Assembly (NCBI GenBank): GCA_034509425.1
Contig: JAVTVJ010000121.1
Coordinates: forward strand, 1 to 64,000
Source of the DNA: Eopsaltria australis
Lineage: Eukaryota > Chordata > Aves > Passeriformes > Petroicidae
Direction of reading: 5' to 3'
Length of the DNA stretch: 64,000 nt
In this document: positions 22,890-36,700 of the stretch, one piece after another
Layout: each line of letters starts with the position of its first letter
Position numbering within the stretch: position 1 is the first letter of the stretch
Notes under the pieces: model-generated
The model's input: the letters and a program-made list of their open reading frames with translations, nothing else
What the model was told of the DNA's origin: nothing
Database searches by the model: none
Position numbers and translations under genes: made by a program

Positions 22890-25800
22890 AGTATGCATGC
22901 TAATACTTGTGAATATAGGGAACAGTGTAAGAAGTATTCAGGAGAAAAGCAGAAAAATCCTTCAGGCATCAGTGATGATCCCACCAGACACATGCAGCCA
23001 CCCAGGTGGGGGTCCTGCCATGTCCTGCAGCATTTCTGGGCTCCAGGACCCCTGCTGACCTGGGATGTTACTGCTGACACATTCCAAGGAACATCCTGCC
23101 TGGTGTCCTCTGCATAATTTAAATTATGAGCTCCTTGGGAAAGCAATCCCATCTCCTCCTGCACCAGTTCCACTTTGCCAGCACCCAGAACAGGAGAACA
23201 TATTCTTTTCAGGTCTTTGCCTTGGCTCAGTGCTCACTGCCTGACCAGGGCATGGCAATTCTCTCCTGTGTTTATGAGGGCTTTTGTCTCATCACACACA
23301 GATCTGAGCCCACAAAATTAAATATACCCCTGATGTTTGAATTACATTAAAGAGGAAACTCCCCATGTTTGTGGGGTTACAAGGAGACAAAGTAAATGTC
23401 CCATGGTATTTTAAGATAAAATTTTGAGCCTGCAGTCTTAGACATTGTTGTTTTAATAAGCTGGACTGCATTAAAGTGAGTAGATTATAGATCTGATTGG
23501 CTCCCATATAATCTCACTATCAAATGGTTTTAAACACAAGGACCTTAAAATTTTGGTTTTAAATCAGATTATGCCCCAAAACAGGAAAAAACCACCTGAC
23601 TGTGGAGTGCTATCTTCCCTTTGCTTTCACCATTTTCCTTTCATGACACCATACAGGCATACAACAGAAGATGCTGTACTTTCTCTTCCTCCTTCCCTTT
23701 TAGTGCTAGAACCACTTCTTTTATCTGAAAGATCAGCCACCTAAGGCTCTTTTCCTGCACACAAGTATGTGTGGTTTTTTCTCTGTGCTTTGAATGATAC
23801 CAGTGAATGCTGTGCTCACAGGTACACTGAGTGTAAAGATATATATTTGAGGGTAAAATGCTCTGTAAATCTATCAGTCATCTAAAAAAGGAAAATATTT
23901 AATTGCATTCTAACTGCAGAGGCATTTCATGTGCCTTAACTGTTACAATAAAGAGGAAAACTTTCATTATCAGGTTCTGGGATTCAGCTGTGCATCTTTC
24001 CTTAACGCTAATAAGAGACTCTGCTGTTTCTGCCCACCTAACACTGAAAAATTACTCAATAAAAATTACTTGTCTGGTGCAATTACACCCTCATCTTTTA
24101 ATTAGCATTCTCTCTAGCAGTTCGGGTGGGCTTTAGAAGCCCAGTAAAGAGAGATTTCTTGGCCGAACAAAGTCATCTTCTTACCAAGCAGATTGGTTCA
24201 GCTTCAGCCTCTCAATGAGCACGGGATCCCAAAAGCATTTCATCCTCATTACTGAGTCACAATCCTGCTGCTGAAGTGTGAATGTGGATGCTTTGGTCTT
24301 CTGGGAAAGGGGAGCTTAATATTGAATAAACAACTATCTGGGGAGAGGGAAAAGAGACTGAAAGGAGCTTCTGGGGCAGAAGAGGGCTGAAGCCAAATAT
24401 TTTTATTAGTATCATTTTTCTTTTAAAATGAAATGAACCACTTAAGTGTTTTCTTTGATTTGTATTTGGCTGCCTGAATTATTGTCAGAGAGAGGGAAAC
24501 ACCTGCAATGCAATCCTGAGTGGTGGAGTACACAGCACATGCAAAAAAAGTACCAGAATCCTTAAAAAGGATAATGAGCACAGAGCAGATTTGCATCTGT
24601 GGGTCCCTCTCTGACATTAAGTTTGAATCATCTAACAAAACAGAACCACAACTCTGTTTGCACTGTATTTTTTCCCCCTCATACTTCCAAAAATTTCAGG
24701 CAGAGCAGAACTTTTCTTTCACTTCCTGGCATTTTGAACGAAAAACACTTTGGAATAAAAGAGGTCTGTCCTAAGCAGCAAGGACAGTGTGGAGGCAGCA
24801 CAGAGGCTGCTCCCAGGGGAGCTGGGTGCAGGCACCACAGCAGGGCTGGAGCACAGGGACTGGTCCCTGGGGCTGCTCCAGGGCAAGGACAAGACTTGTC
24901 CCCCCCAGTTCCCATGTGAGTGACTCACCCTGTTTACACAGCACCTTTGGAGGTGAGGTTTCTACGATCTCACCTTTCAAAACATTTTTCACTCATATAA
25001 ATAATGGTTCATTAAGCCAGGCAGAGGAATTCCTGTCCCCTCACCCAACTGAAGGTCCTACTTATTGAAAAAATTATTTTCTCCCCTCCCCTGGTCAGAT
25101 ATATTTTTACAATGCAATGGCCAGAATTGCCAACAGAGTTTTGAAACACATGGGAGCACTTCCATCCTTTACAGTCTTTTTATTATTGAGGAAAAGTATT
25201 TACGAGCTGAAGGAGACACAGTATAAGTCTCAATTTATGATGCAGTTAGGAACACTTGTAAAATGTTTCATCAATTAAAGACTGGTTGGTTTTTGTTTTA
25301 TTTCCCACAATTTTTAAATTAACAGCAAATAGAGTGGCAAGAAAACAGAATATTTCAATAAATCTTGCTGTAATGAAGAATTTTGAAAGGCCTTTGCTAG
25401 AAGTTTTTCTGATTTTTCAATTATAAACAAAGAAATATCTCTAAAACCAGATTAAACCAGAGCTGCCATTTTACCACCAAATCTGCCCTTCTAGACCTGA
25501 AATCTGCCCCACAGGGTGTTGCTCTGAGTGAGAATCTCTTCCACCAAGTGCCAAGATTGGTTGATGGTGGCAGAGTGAGGTGCTGGAGCAGCCCAACAGA
25601 GGGAAGTGTGGCAGACACTCACATGGAGCTGGATAAGTGGCAAAGCTGGTGCTAGCCCAGCCAGGGCCATTGTCAGGGACAGGTCACTGTCACACTCAGT
25701 GCTGCCCAACACAGCCTGGGGAGGAAGGGACAGAGCAGCACTGAGCAGGAAGAGTGCAAGGAGAAACCTTTGAGGCTGCTCACACTGTCCAGCTGCTAAT

Positions 25801-28070
25801 GCTGGCTCCTGTATTCTGGGTGGTTTTTTTGGGTTTTTTAAATGACCTGTGATTTTGGGTTTTTTTAGATCTGTAAACTAAAAGTCTTGAGATGAGCCAA
25901 GCTGCCAGACTCACTTGACATGAGAGGTCAGCAGCTGTGGCAGTAGCATGAGGCCACTTCTTGGGTAATCAGCAGGTTCCACCTTTGGCAGTGGTGTCTC
26001 TTGGTCTCCTGTGCCTGGGAGCATGTCCAGCTTGTGCAGGCCAAGCTGAGCTCTGCACAGCTCACACTATTTTTACAAGCTGTATGGGTTATAATAAGCA
26101 TATATATGCAGAATAAACATATTTTGGTTGCTTTTCATTTTATCTTTGGTCTGTGTCAGAAGCCTGGGCATAGGAGGACTAAAATATTAAAACAGAATAC
26201 TCTGGAATCACATCAAGATGGAATGAATAATCTGGGAATTATCAACCAAGACCTACTCCTGGAAATCCAGAATGCCAGCTCGTCTTCCAAGCATGCTCAG
26301 ATGAGATTTCTGTGATGAAAGAAACAGCATCCTGATGCTACAAGAGACTCACTCATATCACCAATGCACTGTGGCCTTGACTCTGCCTAAGCATATAAAC
26401 AAACTGGGTTATTTTACAAATTACACTGCATTCCTGAACAGTGAAATAGAATGGCATGAAAGCTCAAAATTCAAAATACATACATTGAAATGCACGATGC
26501 TTTATTCAATTTGAGGTACGTAATTTCACAGATTTTAGCTTTCCTTTTGTTGTGTGTTTCTCTCAAAATCAGTATCTGGGAAAATGTGCATTAACAAGCA
26601 TCTGTACAGTGGGAGGATGACCACACAGTGATTTCAAAATCATGCTCTCATTACTGCTAAAAATATAGTTTGTTATCCCAAGAAGGGATGTAACACCTCT
26701 GTAATTAGGGACTGCTCTGGCCTCGGGGGAATCCTAATAAAGCAAATTTCATACATTGATGTGCTTCCCATTGCTTCATTTCTTTGTTCTATCACCCTGT
26801 TGTTAATAACACCCTGCAGCAAAAAATGTTCATGAAGCCAAGAGCTGTCCAGATAAGAGAAAAGGTCATGATCCCCCTAGTGCGCGTTCATCAGTGAATG
26901 GACACCAATCTGAAAATAAGAGGATGCCTGTCAATATGGAATGGAAGGCAGCAGCATAACATCAAATTAAAGCCAACGAATGCTCATACAGTTGTACTGG
27001 GCTCCAACCTTAACCAAAAATCAATAGTCAACAAAGTATTACAATATGAAGTGACTGAATCACTGGGGAAGGAGGTAGCAGAGGGAGGAAGTGCATGAAA
27101 GCTTTGCAAACATTATTATACTTATATACACATACGCACACAGATGATGAAGATGATGATGCTCTGCTGCCTCTAAATTTCAGCAGGAAGTGGAGCCTCA
27201 GCTACCAGGGGTAGGAAATGCAGCATGAGACTCTGGTCATGACAGGATTGCTAGTGGGGGATGCAGCAGGTACACACCTCATGCTAGGTCCCGAAACCAA
27301 GGATGTGTTACACACAGCTTTCATGTTTGATCACAGCCCAAACACCAAGGGTTACTGCTGAACATTATTCATGTATATTTTACGGCAATTTCTTAGAATA
27401 ATCACAGTAGCAGTAAAATTTTCACAGGGCCAGCAATGTCAGGTGGCATTATGGGAAGCAAGGATTTTTGCCAAGAAATGGTTACAATAAAAATATTGGC
27501 TTGCCTTTGACTTTTTTGATATTATGTTTGTGAGGAAAAATGCTGTGAAGCTACTTACAGATAAGGCATCACATGTATTCCAAAGAGTTTGCCTGAAGAC
27601 CCTCTCCATTTATCAGTAAATTTGTGAACTGCAGTCAAATTCTAAATTTCTATCCCCAAATGTAAGCTTTTGGTAAGAAATTCTGTGCTTTCATTTTAGG
27701 CCATTGATAGCTTATTCCAAAACCACTCACAAGCAGTTAGGAAACACCCAAAAGTTTCAGTGGAATTTGATTCAGCCCCCAGAGACAATGAGGATGACTC
27801 CATCCTTAACTACAGGCAAAACTCAATTTAAAAATTCCTTATTTTTCCCTATCATTTTCAAACAAGAAGAATTCCAAGAAACAAAATGGCTAAAGAAATT
27901 CAAAACATATAGCAATCCATACAGCAGACTTGTCTAATAACTATTTTTTTTCCCTGAGCAGCTGAGAAAGAAGAGTGAACCAGGGGTTTTCCCATTTGTA
28001 CACTATTTTGTGGTGAAACAATTTCAGCAGGGAGATGGCCTCTGGTTTGGAGCTCCTCATTTTGCCCACT
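22890..28070. other. Unique non-coding DNA
   Basis: Mostly AT-rich unique sequence, with GC-richer patches at about 24780-24920 and 25560-25760. A stretch near 24120-24310 looks a little like conserved non-coding DNA but has no motif strong enough to call. A short GATGAT-type run lies at 27142-27162. No gene, RNA gene or confident transposon was seen. Confidence 0.45.
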
Positions 28071-28330
28071 AAATGTACAAGATTAATTTTGCTGCCTCAA
28101 GGCGACCCTGCACGTAATTAGGCCTGATGCTGGAAAATGACCTTAATTTTTTCCATCAGTTTTGCACCCAGAGTAAGTACAGAAGCACTTTATAGCCCTT
28201 AGACATCAGATGACCAGATTAAACATGCAAATCAGATAGCTGGACATCTGAGCATGATTAAATGAATCATCCCTAACTTGAATCTATAAAGCCGCACAAA
28301 TATTTCATTTTAAAGTTTGCCATTATTTCT
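28071..28330. promoter_or_regulatory. Candidate conserved enhancer block (POU/homeodomain)
   Basis: The block contains a perfect POU octamer-type motif ATGCAAAT at 28225-28232, TAATTA at 28115-28120 within CACGTAATTAGG, and an inverted repeat ATGATT/AATCAT at 28254-28259 and 28265-28270 with a 5-base spacer. It keeps CpGs (for example in AAGGCGACC and AAGCCGCAC). This mix is typical of developmental enhancers active in neural or other POU/homeodomain settings. That role is inference, and conservation is untested. Confidence 0.35.
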
Positions 28331-30344
28331 GAAGAGAAAATGCACCAACAAATGCAGAGAATGCTTCTGAGCACTTCTAAAATTCCCAGAAAATATGCTC
28401 ATAGTTTATCAAAGAAACAGGGCAACTTGAGATTTCTCTGGGTTTTTCAGGATGAGTTGCTGAAAAAAACCCTTATGAAATTGGGATAGGGTCCAGTTGT
28501 TCTAGGCCCTGTACAAACCACGCAATGATCACCTAGAGATTAGGAACTGGAAAGAAAGAGCTAGGCAAATAAGTGGGAGGAAAATGGGAAATTGCAAGGG
28601 AGACATCCCCAGTTGTTTCTTTCCCATCCCTTCAAAACATGCCTCATATTACGTATTTTGTCAAGGCAACAATTAAGAGTTCATGTTTACTCATCTGCTT
28701 AATTGCAAAGTGCAATAAAGAAAATAGAAGTCAGTCTCATTTCCAGAAAAGCTTGGATATGAACTTTGTTATCTGGGCCTCCACATTTGCTCGGTGCATT
28801 ACACAAGAACTATGTTGTAGCCTCTTCTTATTACTCAAGCCATAAATTTACCAGACAATTATGGCTGCAACCTACAATGCAGTGTCAGTTCCAGTAACCC
28901 AGGGACCCTCAGCAAGCAATTTTTGTTTGGTTTGTTTCTTCTGGAAACCTTGGGCTCCTCATTTTCAGGGAAAACTCCACCTGGACCATATGGTGTCTCA
29001 ACAGCTGCATCATAAGCAAGTCTACAGGTTTATTGCCCTGTTAATTAGGGTCACTGACCACTAATAATTTACCCAATAATAGGATATTTTTTTTAATCAG
29101 CCAGTTATTGCATTTATTATTTAATTTGGCTGAAACTGTAATAAACACTATGAAATACATTAATTTATGATACTTCTACCCATCATAAAAGCATTTAACC
29201 TGGCCTTAAATTTTCTTTAATGGTAGCTTTCATTTCTATCATTTTAGATCTTTTAAGGCCATAATACATGTTCTAGTGGGTGGACTTCACTGCCATTTAG
29301 TGTATTAGCCTTGCTAGCCAAATCCACTCCTGAATAAATGCTCGTTTTATTCTCTTGCTAACGAGGACTATAGCAGAGAATTGTCCTGTTCCTAAGCACT
29401 ATTACTGGAGTCTGTGTCCCTGTATTAGGGCAGGATACACATTGCCTCCAGAGGATGCTGCAGAGCAAACAGATCATTCTGAAATCCTGCAGGTCACTAG
29501 CCCAGAGGAGAGAGCAGGATTGCAGCCATGGGAACTATTCAGAAACCTGGCTCCACTCCGGCTCCCAGTCACCTGGAGATGGCAGAAGCATTTGCAGGGC
29601 TGATTACAGGGCATAGGATACTCAAGAACCTCTGGGAAAGATCTTGAAATCTTCTCAATTGAGAGCTTCAGAAAACTCTGCCCTGAACAAAACAGCTGAG
29701 CTCAATGCTGATAATTTTGCTACTCTCATGCTGCTGTTAGAGGAAAGGTCTGTATAAACCTAGTGAAGGTGACAGGGAAAGGGGAGGAGGAGGGGCTGGG
29801 GTATTGTGCCACTTCAATGAAAGGGGCCTCAGAAAATGCTTAGAAAGCACCTTAGAAGGTGGTTGCACTTCTCAAAAGAACCAAACCTCTGAAAGTGGAC
29901 ACACATTGGAGAAAAAAATGCCAGGAGTAACTAAAGGTTTCTTGGAGTGAAACAACTAAGCAATGGTGTATGCAGAATACAGTGCCAGCAGCTCCTCCTG
30001 GCAAGCAGAGATAGGCAGAAGAACGAGAATAATGCTCCTTTCATGAGGGAGGAGTATTAACCACGAAGATGTTTTTCCACACCAGTGGGACTGAATGCGT
30101 TAGGATTAGGAGCAGAGATGAGCAAAGCAAATCCTGAGAGGTAAGGAGCTTGTCAGCATGATACTGATGTCACAAGTCATGCTGATGCCCAGGTAGTAAT
30201 AGCACTATTTTTTGTAGCTCTTATTTGTACTAAAGTAGCTGAGATTATGATCTCTTTGTGTTAAGCCTTTAAGCAAGGGAAAGTCTAACCCCCAAAGAGA
30301 ATGCAGTCATCAATAATAAGACAAGCAAAAGCTGGGAACAAGGC
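28331..30344. other. Unique non-coding DNA
   Basis: AT-rich unique sequence with short, unrecognised open frames. A purine-rich stretch sits near 29775-29800. No repeat family was identified. Confidence 0.5.
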
Positions 30345-30530
30345 ACAATTATTATTCCCATTTTATAGCTGGAAAACTGGAACACTGAGATTAAATTATT
30401 TGTCACAAAAAACCCCTAATCCAAAACAAAGCAAAACAACACAAATCAAAACTTTGGCACACTTGTAACATGGAGCCACATCTTCTGATTCTACAGTTTC
30501 TACTTTAGCCACCAGACCAGCCCTCCTCCC
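30345..30530 (+). mobile_element. Ancient MIR-type CORE-SINE remnant
   Basis: From 30349 the sequence follows the MIR consensus as I know it: an ATTATTCCCATTTTA start, then a worn version of the GGAAACTGAGGC...GAGGTTAAGT..TTG.CAC stretch. After an A-rich insertion (about 30406-30450) it resumes with the SINE tail ending in CACCAGACCAGCCCTCC, where the consensus has CACTA.ACC.CGCTGCC. Its divergence fits an element predating the bird-mammal split or early in amniotes. The core is interrupted, and the copy could belong to a related CORE-SINE family. Confidence 0.62.
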
Positions 30531-31840
30531 TATACAAATGATAATGGGAGGTAAATAACATACTAATAAAAATATATTACTCACCTAAAAGTCTCAAATC
30601 ACTTGATGTACTAACTGAGCCTAACAATGACTTTAGAGGAACTGTTAAATATCCTATTAAGTGATCTAAACAGGCAGGCTTTACCTTTCCCTGTTCCAAT
30701 ATTGCACATCATATCAAGAATTCCAAACTGCCATCCTGGCATTGAAAGTATCATCCTAACTCACACTCAGGATGTAGGGGAGGATAAAAGGTGTGAGTTA
30801 TAAATGAATATCTGCAACAATATTAAGTTCACTGTCACTTACTGGATTAGAAGCCTGCTTGTGAAATACAGCCACCAATGTATACCTTGACTCAGATTCC
30901 TGCCAGCAGCAGAGGAATACTGCAAAGGATTGCCTAAAACATCTGCCTCAGCAGGAAAAGAATGAGAAAGCACAGGGCCCCTTCAGAGTTGAGGGTCTTG
31001 TAGCCCTTGCTACCCCTCAACAGGCAGCTCCTGCTGTGCCCAGAACAACGGGGAGAGCTGCAAGGCTGGGCATCACAAGGGGCACTAACTCAGCTGTCCA
31101 AGGCAGGCGCTGGGATTGCATATCAAGGAGATTTTTCTTAGACTAGGGTAGCTTTTTTGTTATAACTCAAATTGCAGCTGAATTTGTGGATTTATTTGTG
31201 TGAGCAATACAGGGTTAATGTCCTCTGTGAGGAACAGTAATATTTCCTTCATTAGAACAGTCTCTTGCTGCAGAGTTAACTCTGGGGGGAGCAGAGCACA
31301 GTGAACCAACATCAGCTCAGCTCCAGATGCCCATGGGGTGGCCTGATGAGCTACAGCAGCAAGGCTTTCCATGGGCTGGCTCTGATGGAGTCTGTGAAAT
31401 CAGAGCTGCAGAAATGTTGTTATTCAGCAGCTGGATTGCTGGGTACCACAAGGGTGACATCAATGCAGTGCATTACCTCTGGAGTAATGGAAACTGCTGT
31501 GGACTAAAGCTCCTTCTGCACATATAAGAGAAACACACACAGAGTCCATGCATATGTGTTATAACAAGCCAATAGTGCTGAGCACAAGAAAACAGTTAAA
31601 TAAAACTCAAAAAAATGCATAGAAAGTTATATAATCACTCTAGATATTCCACAATTCTGAGAAAAACCTTAATTGCATAATATTAAAGAAGCAACAGAGG
31701 ATATTCTCCAACAAAACTAGTATTTATATTTCTGCCCAAAAGAGAAAAACTGAATGTTTGTTCAGACTGTTATTTCTGGAGATGTTAAATAGGAAAATTG
31801 TTAGCATAACGAATATGCAAGCTTTTAAAATACTAACTCT
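30531..31840. other. Unique non-coding DNA
   Basis: Unremarkable AT-rich sequence with a GC-richer patch near 30900-31100. Short overlapping frames only. Confidence 0.5.
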
Positions 31841-32560
31841 GTTTGACAAGTACTCCAGTGAGTGACACACAGCCGTGATTAGCCAAATACGCGCTTTATG
31901 AAGAGTTTGACACTGCCTCCCTACGTGTGTTACTCAGACCTAGACTGTCACCATCTGTGCATTGTGAAGACAGCAGGAACTCATTCATAATTAGCATTGG
32001 TGGGAGCTCTGTACCACATCAGCACAGTGTTCTACATAGCTACAACGTGGCTCGATAACAAGCTTAGCATGTTTAAGCATAATTGGTTGGAGAAATCAAT
32101 CCTCTTCTGTGGTGTAATTGTTGTGCATGCAAGTGAGAAACAGGAGCCCAGAGCTCTGCTAGGTGGCTCCTTTGGCCGCAGGTTCATCCCTCAGCACAAG
32201 GACTAAGGAATGTGCTCAGGAATCAGGTGAGGAGGGGAAGTCACAACGTTTGTTCCCCCATTTCTGGGCAGATCACAAAGAGTAATTGCGGCGAGAGGCG
32301 ATTTCTCCCATCATGCCTTGTGCTCTATTGAGTTCACTCAAGATGTAATTGGAAAACAAATACAGCAACACCATCATCAGGACAGACACAAGTGCTTGTC
32401 TTGGGTACAAGCTGTTGTATAATGTGATAGGTCTTATTTCCACTGACACTCTTTATTCTTATCTAATAAAATACCTCGCCTCAGCCTTTGGAACCCGGTA
32501 GTGATAATTAAGCCTCCTACATATAGATTGGTGCTCTGTACACGTTCAAAAGGATATTTT
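31841..32560. promoter_or_regulatory. Candidate pair of conserved non-coding blocks
   Basis: Two stretches (about 31850-32130 and 32270-32560) combine retained CpGs (AATACGCGC near 31887, TTGCGGCGAGAGGCG near 32287, CCTCGCC near 32476) with repeated TAATT/ATTAG cores. A more ordinary stretch lies between them. No open frame of more than 69 codons and no transposon explains them. Retained CpG in an otherwise CpG-depleted desert suggests selection or lack of methylation. The enhancer call is inference. Confidence 0.35.
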
Positions 32561-33539
32561 AATAACTATTAAACATTAAGAATTGGCCTATGTCCAGAAA
32601 ATAGAATCTAGTTCATCACCAAATTATTTTGTAAATGTAGCATTCTCCTCCCCTCATCCACTAACAGCACGTAAGGAAGTTTTGAGTAGCAGCTAATAAA
32701 AGTGAGTCTTTGTAAAAATAGATGTTTTTGCTAAAAATAGTGCATCACATAGAGTTATGCTGATTTTTAACCTTTCTATTTATACACACTTCCAGTGCAC
32801 TCAGTGTAGTATCCAAGAGACTCACAAGATTAAAGACTCACCAAGACATTTACTATGAAGTTCATAATAAATACAAAGAAAATAAAGAAAATTATCAGTG
32901 GCAAACACTTATTAAAAATACCATCCAAATCTTAAAAAGCTGAATTTGATGATATTGCACATTTGATATGACTCATTTGTTTGATGGTTTTAGTCTCAAC
33001 AGGTACATGGCTAAACCTGAAAGAATAATTTCAATATAAATGTGCAGCTATTAGCTGCTGGACATCACAAAAGTCATAACAGAATAGCATTACAAAGTCA
33101 AACAAATGAAAATATTTCGACAGGCACAGTGGCACTGCCAGTGACTGCAGCCAAAAAGCTTTTATCTGCCTGGGGTAGACTTTCAAGATTTTAAACTTGA
33201 AAGCATCTCTTGGCTGCCTCAAATACGTGTAATTTTTTTTAAGACTGCAAGTCTGTAGGCACCAAGTGTAAGAGGCATCTGCAGAGGAATCCACTGCAGT
33301 TCAGTGTTATTCATAGCCACCTATCCAGTCTGACAGTGCTGTTAATTTATGTCACACCCACAAGCTAACAGAGCACCACAGAGGTGCTTCATGTAGATGC
33401 ATTTAAAACTGCACAGTGGCTTTAAGTGATTAAAGCATATTCTATCTTTATACTGCTAGCAATGCAATCCTTTACAAGGAGTCACACAGGCTCCCCCTTC
33501 TGCACCCCACCCCTCTGCTGATAAATACAAATCTTATTA
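32561..33539. other. Unique non-coding DNA
   Basis: AT-rich sequence. The longest open frame is an unrecognised 87-codon minus frame (33031-33294). I see no other structure. Confidence 0.5.
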
Positions 33540-33790
33540 TTTACTACTGATAATGCAAACATACAGAACTTGTGAAGAAGCCTTTAGCCCTGAGTACACT
33601 ACCACAATTATTTAGTTACCTTCTCCAGTTTGCTTCCCGTCTGCTAAGTGTGATGCTTTTTTTCTGCCTAATATCCTGTGAAGGTGCCAATTACCCTGCT
33701 GCTTATCAGCTGAAAACTATGCTTTGTGCAAAGGGAGCATCAATTATTTGTGAGCAGAGAGCAAAGCACGTTTGAATCATAATGATAGGA
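33540..33790. promoter_or_regulatory. Candidate conserved non-coding block
   Basis: The segment has TGATAATGCAAAC near 33549 (POU-like), several ATTA cores and a CAATTACC/CAATTATT pair. Its texture resembles the block at 28071-28330. A 67-codon plus frame (33572-33775) crosses it without resembling a protein. This is a weak call based on motif density only. Confidence 0.22.
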
Positions 33791-36700
33791 TGCTGGGGCT
33801 TCCAGCAAATAGAACATATCAAAAGGTAACATAAATCTAATAAAGTGTAGGTCATAAGGGATCATCTCAGAAGTCCACACTTCAATCTTTAATTGTTAAA
33901 ATTATGTTAGTTTTGCAGAAGGCAAGTCTGTGAGTGTACAGGGGTTTGCTATAGCTTAATAATAGGAAAAACCCACAGCAGAAAATAAATTTTCTTCAAG
34001 CAACACTGTCTTTAAGACACATCATTTCTCCCACTCAATTCATTCGAATCGTTAGGCTTTCTACTTCGCTGCTGTTGTTTATGCTTTGATTCTACACTGA
34101 TAACCATTTTGCAGCAAAACCTCCCTGGTCTCAGCCAGACATAAACATGCTGCAAACCTGTAATCCTCTGCAGATTGCAGAGAGAGGCTGTAAATGATTT
34201 TGTGAGGACACCGGTCTCTTTATTTGGTATCAACATTGCCTTTACAAGCTTCCCCCACACACACTTTCAATTTCAGGCAAGCTTTTGTACATGGGGGGAT
34301 ATGGGACAGAAAGATTAGGTTATTCCTTGAACTACCTCTGTAAGGTCAACTCTTTATATGCTTTTGAAACCCAATTTGAAGGGCTTGTCCCTACTTTTTC
34401 CTCAAGGATTGTGATTCACAAGGGTTACTACAAGCGACCATTATCTTATCGTAACACCTGCTCCAAGTGGTGGGACTGCAAGGCAGCTCCTGCAAACCAG
34501 CTTCTTTTCTATTACAAAACTGCTTACCTGCTGACTGACACAGCCTCATTCAAATGATGTACAAGTGTGTCCCAGCCATTTACAGGATTATTGTGCTCTC
34601 CTTTCATGAGGCTACTGCCCACCCCCCACCTGGCTCAGGGCAGAAATCCAGAGATGGTTCTTCTGGGGGAGATCTGATTCACAGCTGTGAAATGTAGGGA
34701 ATAAATACCACAGTAGTTTTAGGCATGAGAGTCTTATTTTGGATTATTACTCTGTTACTAGGAGAACAGCTATGCTGCTTAGAGACCTGTTGAAACTTAT
34801 TAAACCATCCAGTGCAGAACATCACTTCTAGGTCACTGAGTCTTAAGGACAAATCTTCCTGATGGTTAAAAATTTCTTGCTTCCTAATGCCTGCCCAGAG
34901 TATGACGTTGGTACTGCAAGAGAATAAATAGTGGTGTGACAGACTTAAAAGACTCATCTGAAACACTACAGTACTAACAAAATGCACATGCACAGATGAG
35001 CCTCCAGAGATGGTCATCACTTGGCAATAGCTGCCACTCAGTGGTCAGAGATGTGGGAGATGACTGCAAAATGTAGGGCAGCAGATGTGACACAAAAAGC
35101 CTGATGGAGACAGAAGCAGAATGAGGCAGCTGAGGAATGGCACATTTTTCTGCCCCTGCACATCTCAGATCAGCCTCCAATGTTCTGTGATCAATTATAC
35201 CTGCAAGTCTGCTTAGGGATCTAGAGAAATTCAATATTGCCAGCTGCAGCTTTCTTCCCAGCATTTGCAGACCTCTGGCTGCCAGAAAATCCACCCCACA
35301 GACCAGTTTGTAACACTGTGCCCCTCGTGGCTAAGAGCATGCAGGCACTCTTTGTGCTGGGAGAAAATTCTGGTGCTAAAACCCATTAATCATTGGTGTT
35401 CTTCAAAGGAGCTGATGCATCAGCCTCTTTCCTATATTAATAATTTCTGTGAGTAGCCACCACGTTCTATTTCCAGCAGAGAGGAGAGGGGCACCAGTTC
35501 CCCTGTCAGAGCACAGCCATCTCCCATCATTCGCCCAGTGTAGTCAATCACTGCTGTGCTCTGGCACAGCACTTGGGGTACAGCCATCACCATTACTGCC
35601 ATGCCTTCACCCCTACTCCTCAATGCTGCCTTCGGAGGGAGTTACCAGCATGTGGAATTAACTCCTGCTGAAGTTCTCAAATTACATCTTGGAACTTAAA
35701 AAAATGGCCCCTAAAGTCAAAGCACAAGCTGCACTACAAATGTGCTGCTCTAGCCTCCTGTACCTGCTCCTCACAGCATGTGACCCTCATGTGGCCCCAG
35801 AGACCCTCAATTCTCTCACTGGAGAGGGATTTGAGGGGCTTGGGCAGAGCCAGGCTGACAAGCTCACACAATGGGCTGTTATTTCCTAGAAGTGAGGATC
35901 TATAGAGCCACAGATTCTTTCTGCTACCAAGTGGATAAAAGATGGGAGCAATTGAGCTTCTCTGAGCCACAAACCCCCCTTTGATATCCTTGGAGGATGG
36001 CTGAGCTCCTCGGTTTGCAGCTTGCCTGGGACAGGGGACTGCAAAACAATGACCTGTGTCACAGGACAGCCCAGCTGTGAGACAAGATACCGAAGCCAAG
36101 GTACCTACAGTGATGCTCAAGTTATTTTTGAGCAGCACACAAATAGTCTGTGGACAGCTGATTGCTTTCTCCTGGCATTTACAGAGCTGGGACCGGGACC
36201 AGCAGCTATTGCTGCTGCAAGTAGGGATAGCCAAGAAATCTAGCTAATATATATAATAAAGAAACAAGTTAATATCCACAGTGAAAAACCACAATCTTAT
36301 CAGAGAAACAATTCTTCAGCTTACACAGCCTTATTCAATTCACAATTTCTGGGAAAGGATGGAAGATTAGACAGTCCTTGCCATGACCGTGGAAGTCAGC
36401 AAATCTGAGTAAAAGAGGGACTTTTTAGATACAGAGCATCATGGCCATTAAATCCAAGCAGATGCAGACACTAACACAGCAGGACAGCCTGGGAGAGGCT
36501 GGTACTTGGTAGGTACCACCTGACCCATCCTAAAAAACCTTGTAAAAAGAGCATCAAAATTTGGGCAGCCTCTGATATGGAGTGCACGTTCTGTTGCACA
36601 TCCCAGTTGTGTCCTTTTGTCTCCAGTTTGATACCCTTCTTGCTAAAGCTCCATCTAGCTCTACCTTCAGCTAGAAAGTAGGGACCTGCTCAAACCCTTC

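Noticed and set aside
23120..23250. TATGAGCTCCTTGGGAAAGC, resembling the 3' end of L2/MIR-type elements
   Set aside because: Only the first dozen or so bases resemble the consensus, and the following sequence does not track it.
36174..36200. ACAGAGCTGGGACC, resembling a MIR core
   Set aside because: The similarity ends after about 11 bases and the flanks do not follow the element.
35734..36234. 166-codon minus-strand open frame, the longest non-repetitive one
   Set aside because: It lies in a GC-richer patch where stops are rarer and has no recognisable domain. A rough estimate gives an expected count between about 0.2 and 2 chance frames this long in 64 kb on six frames.
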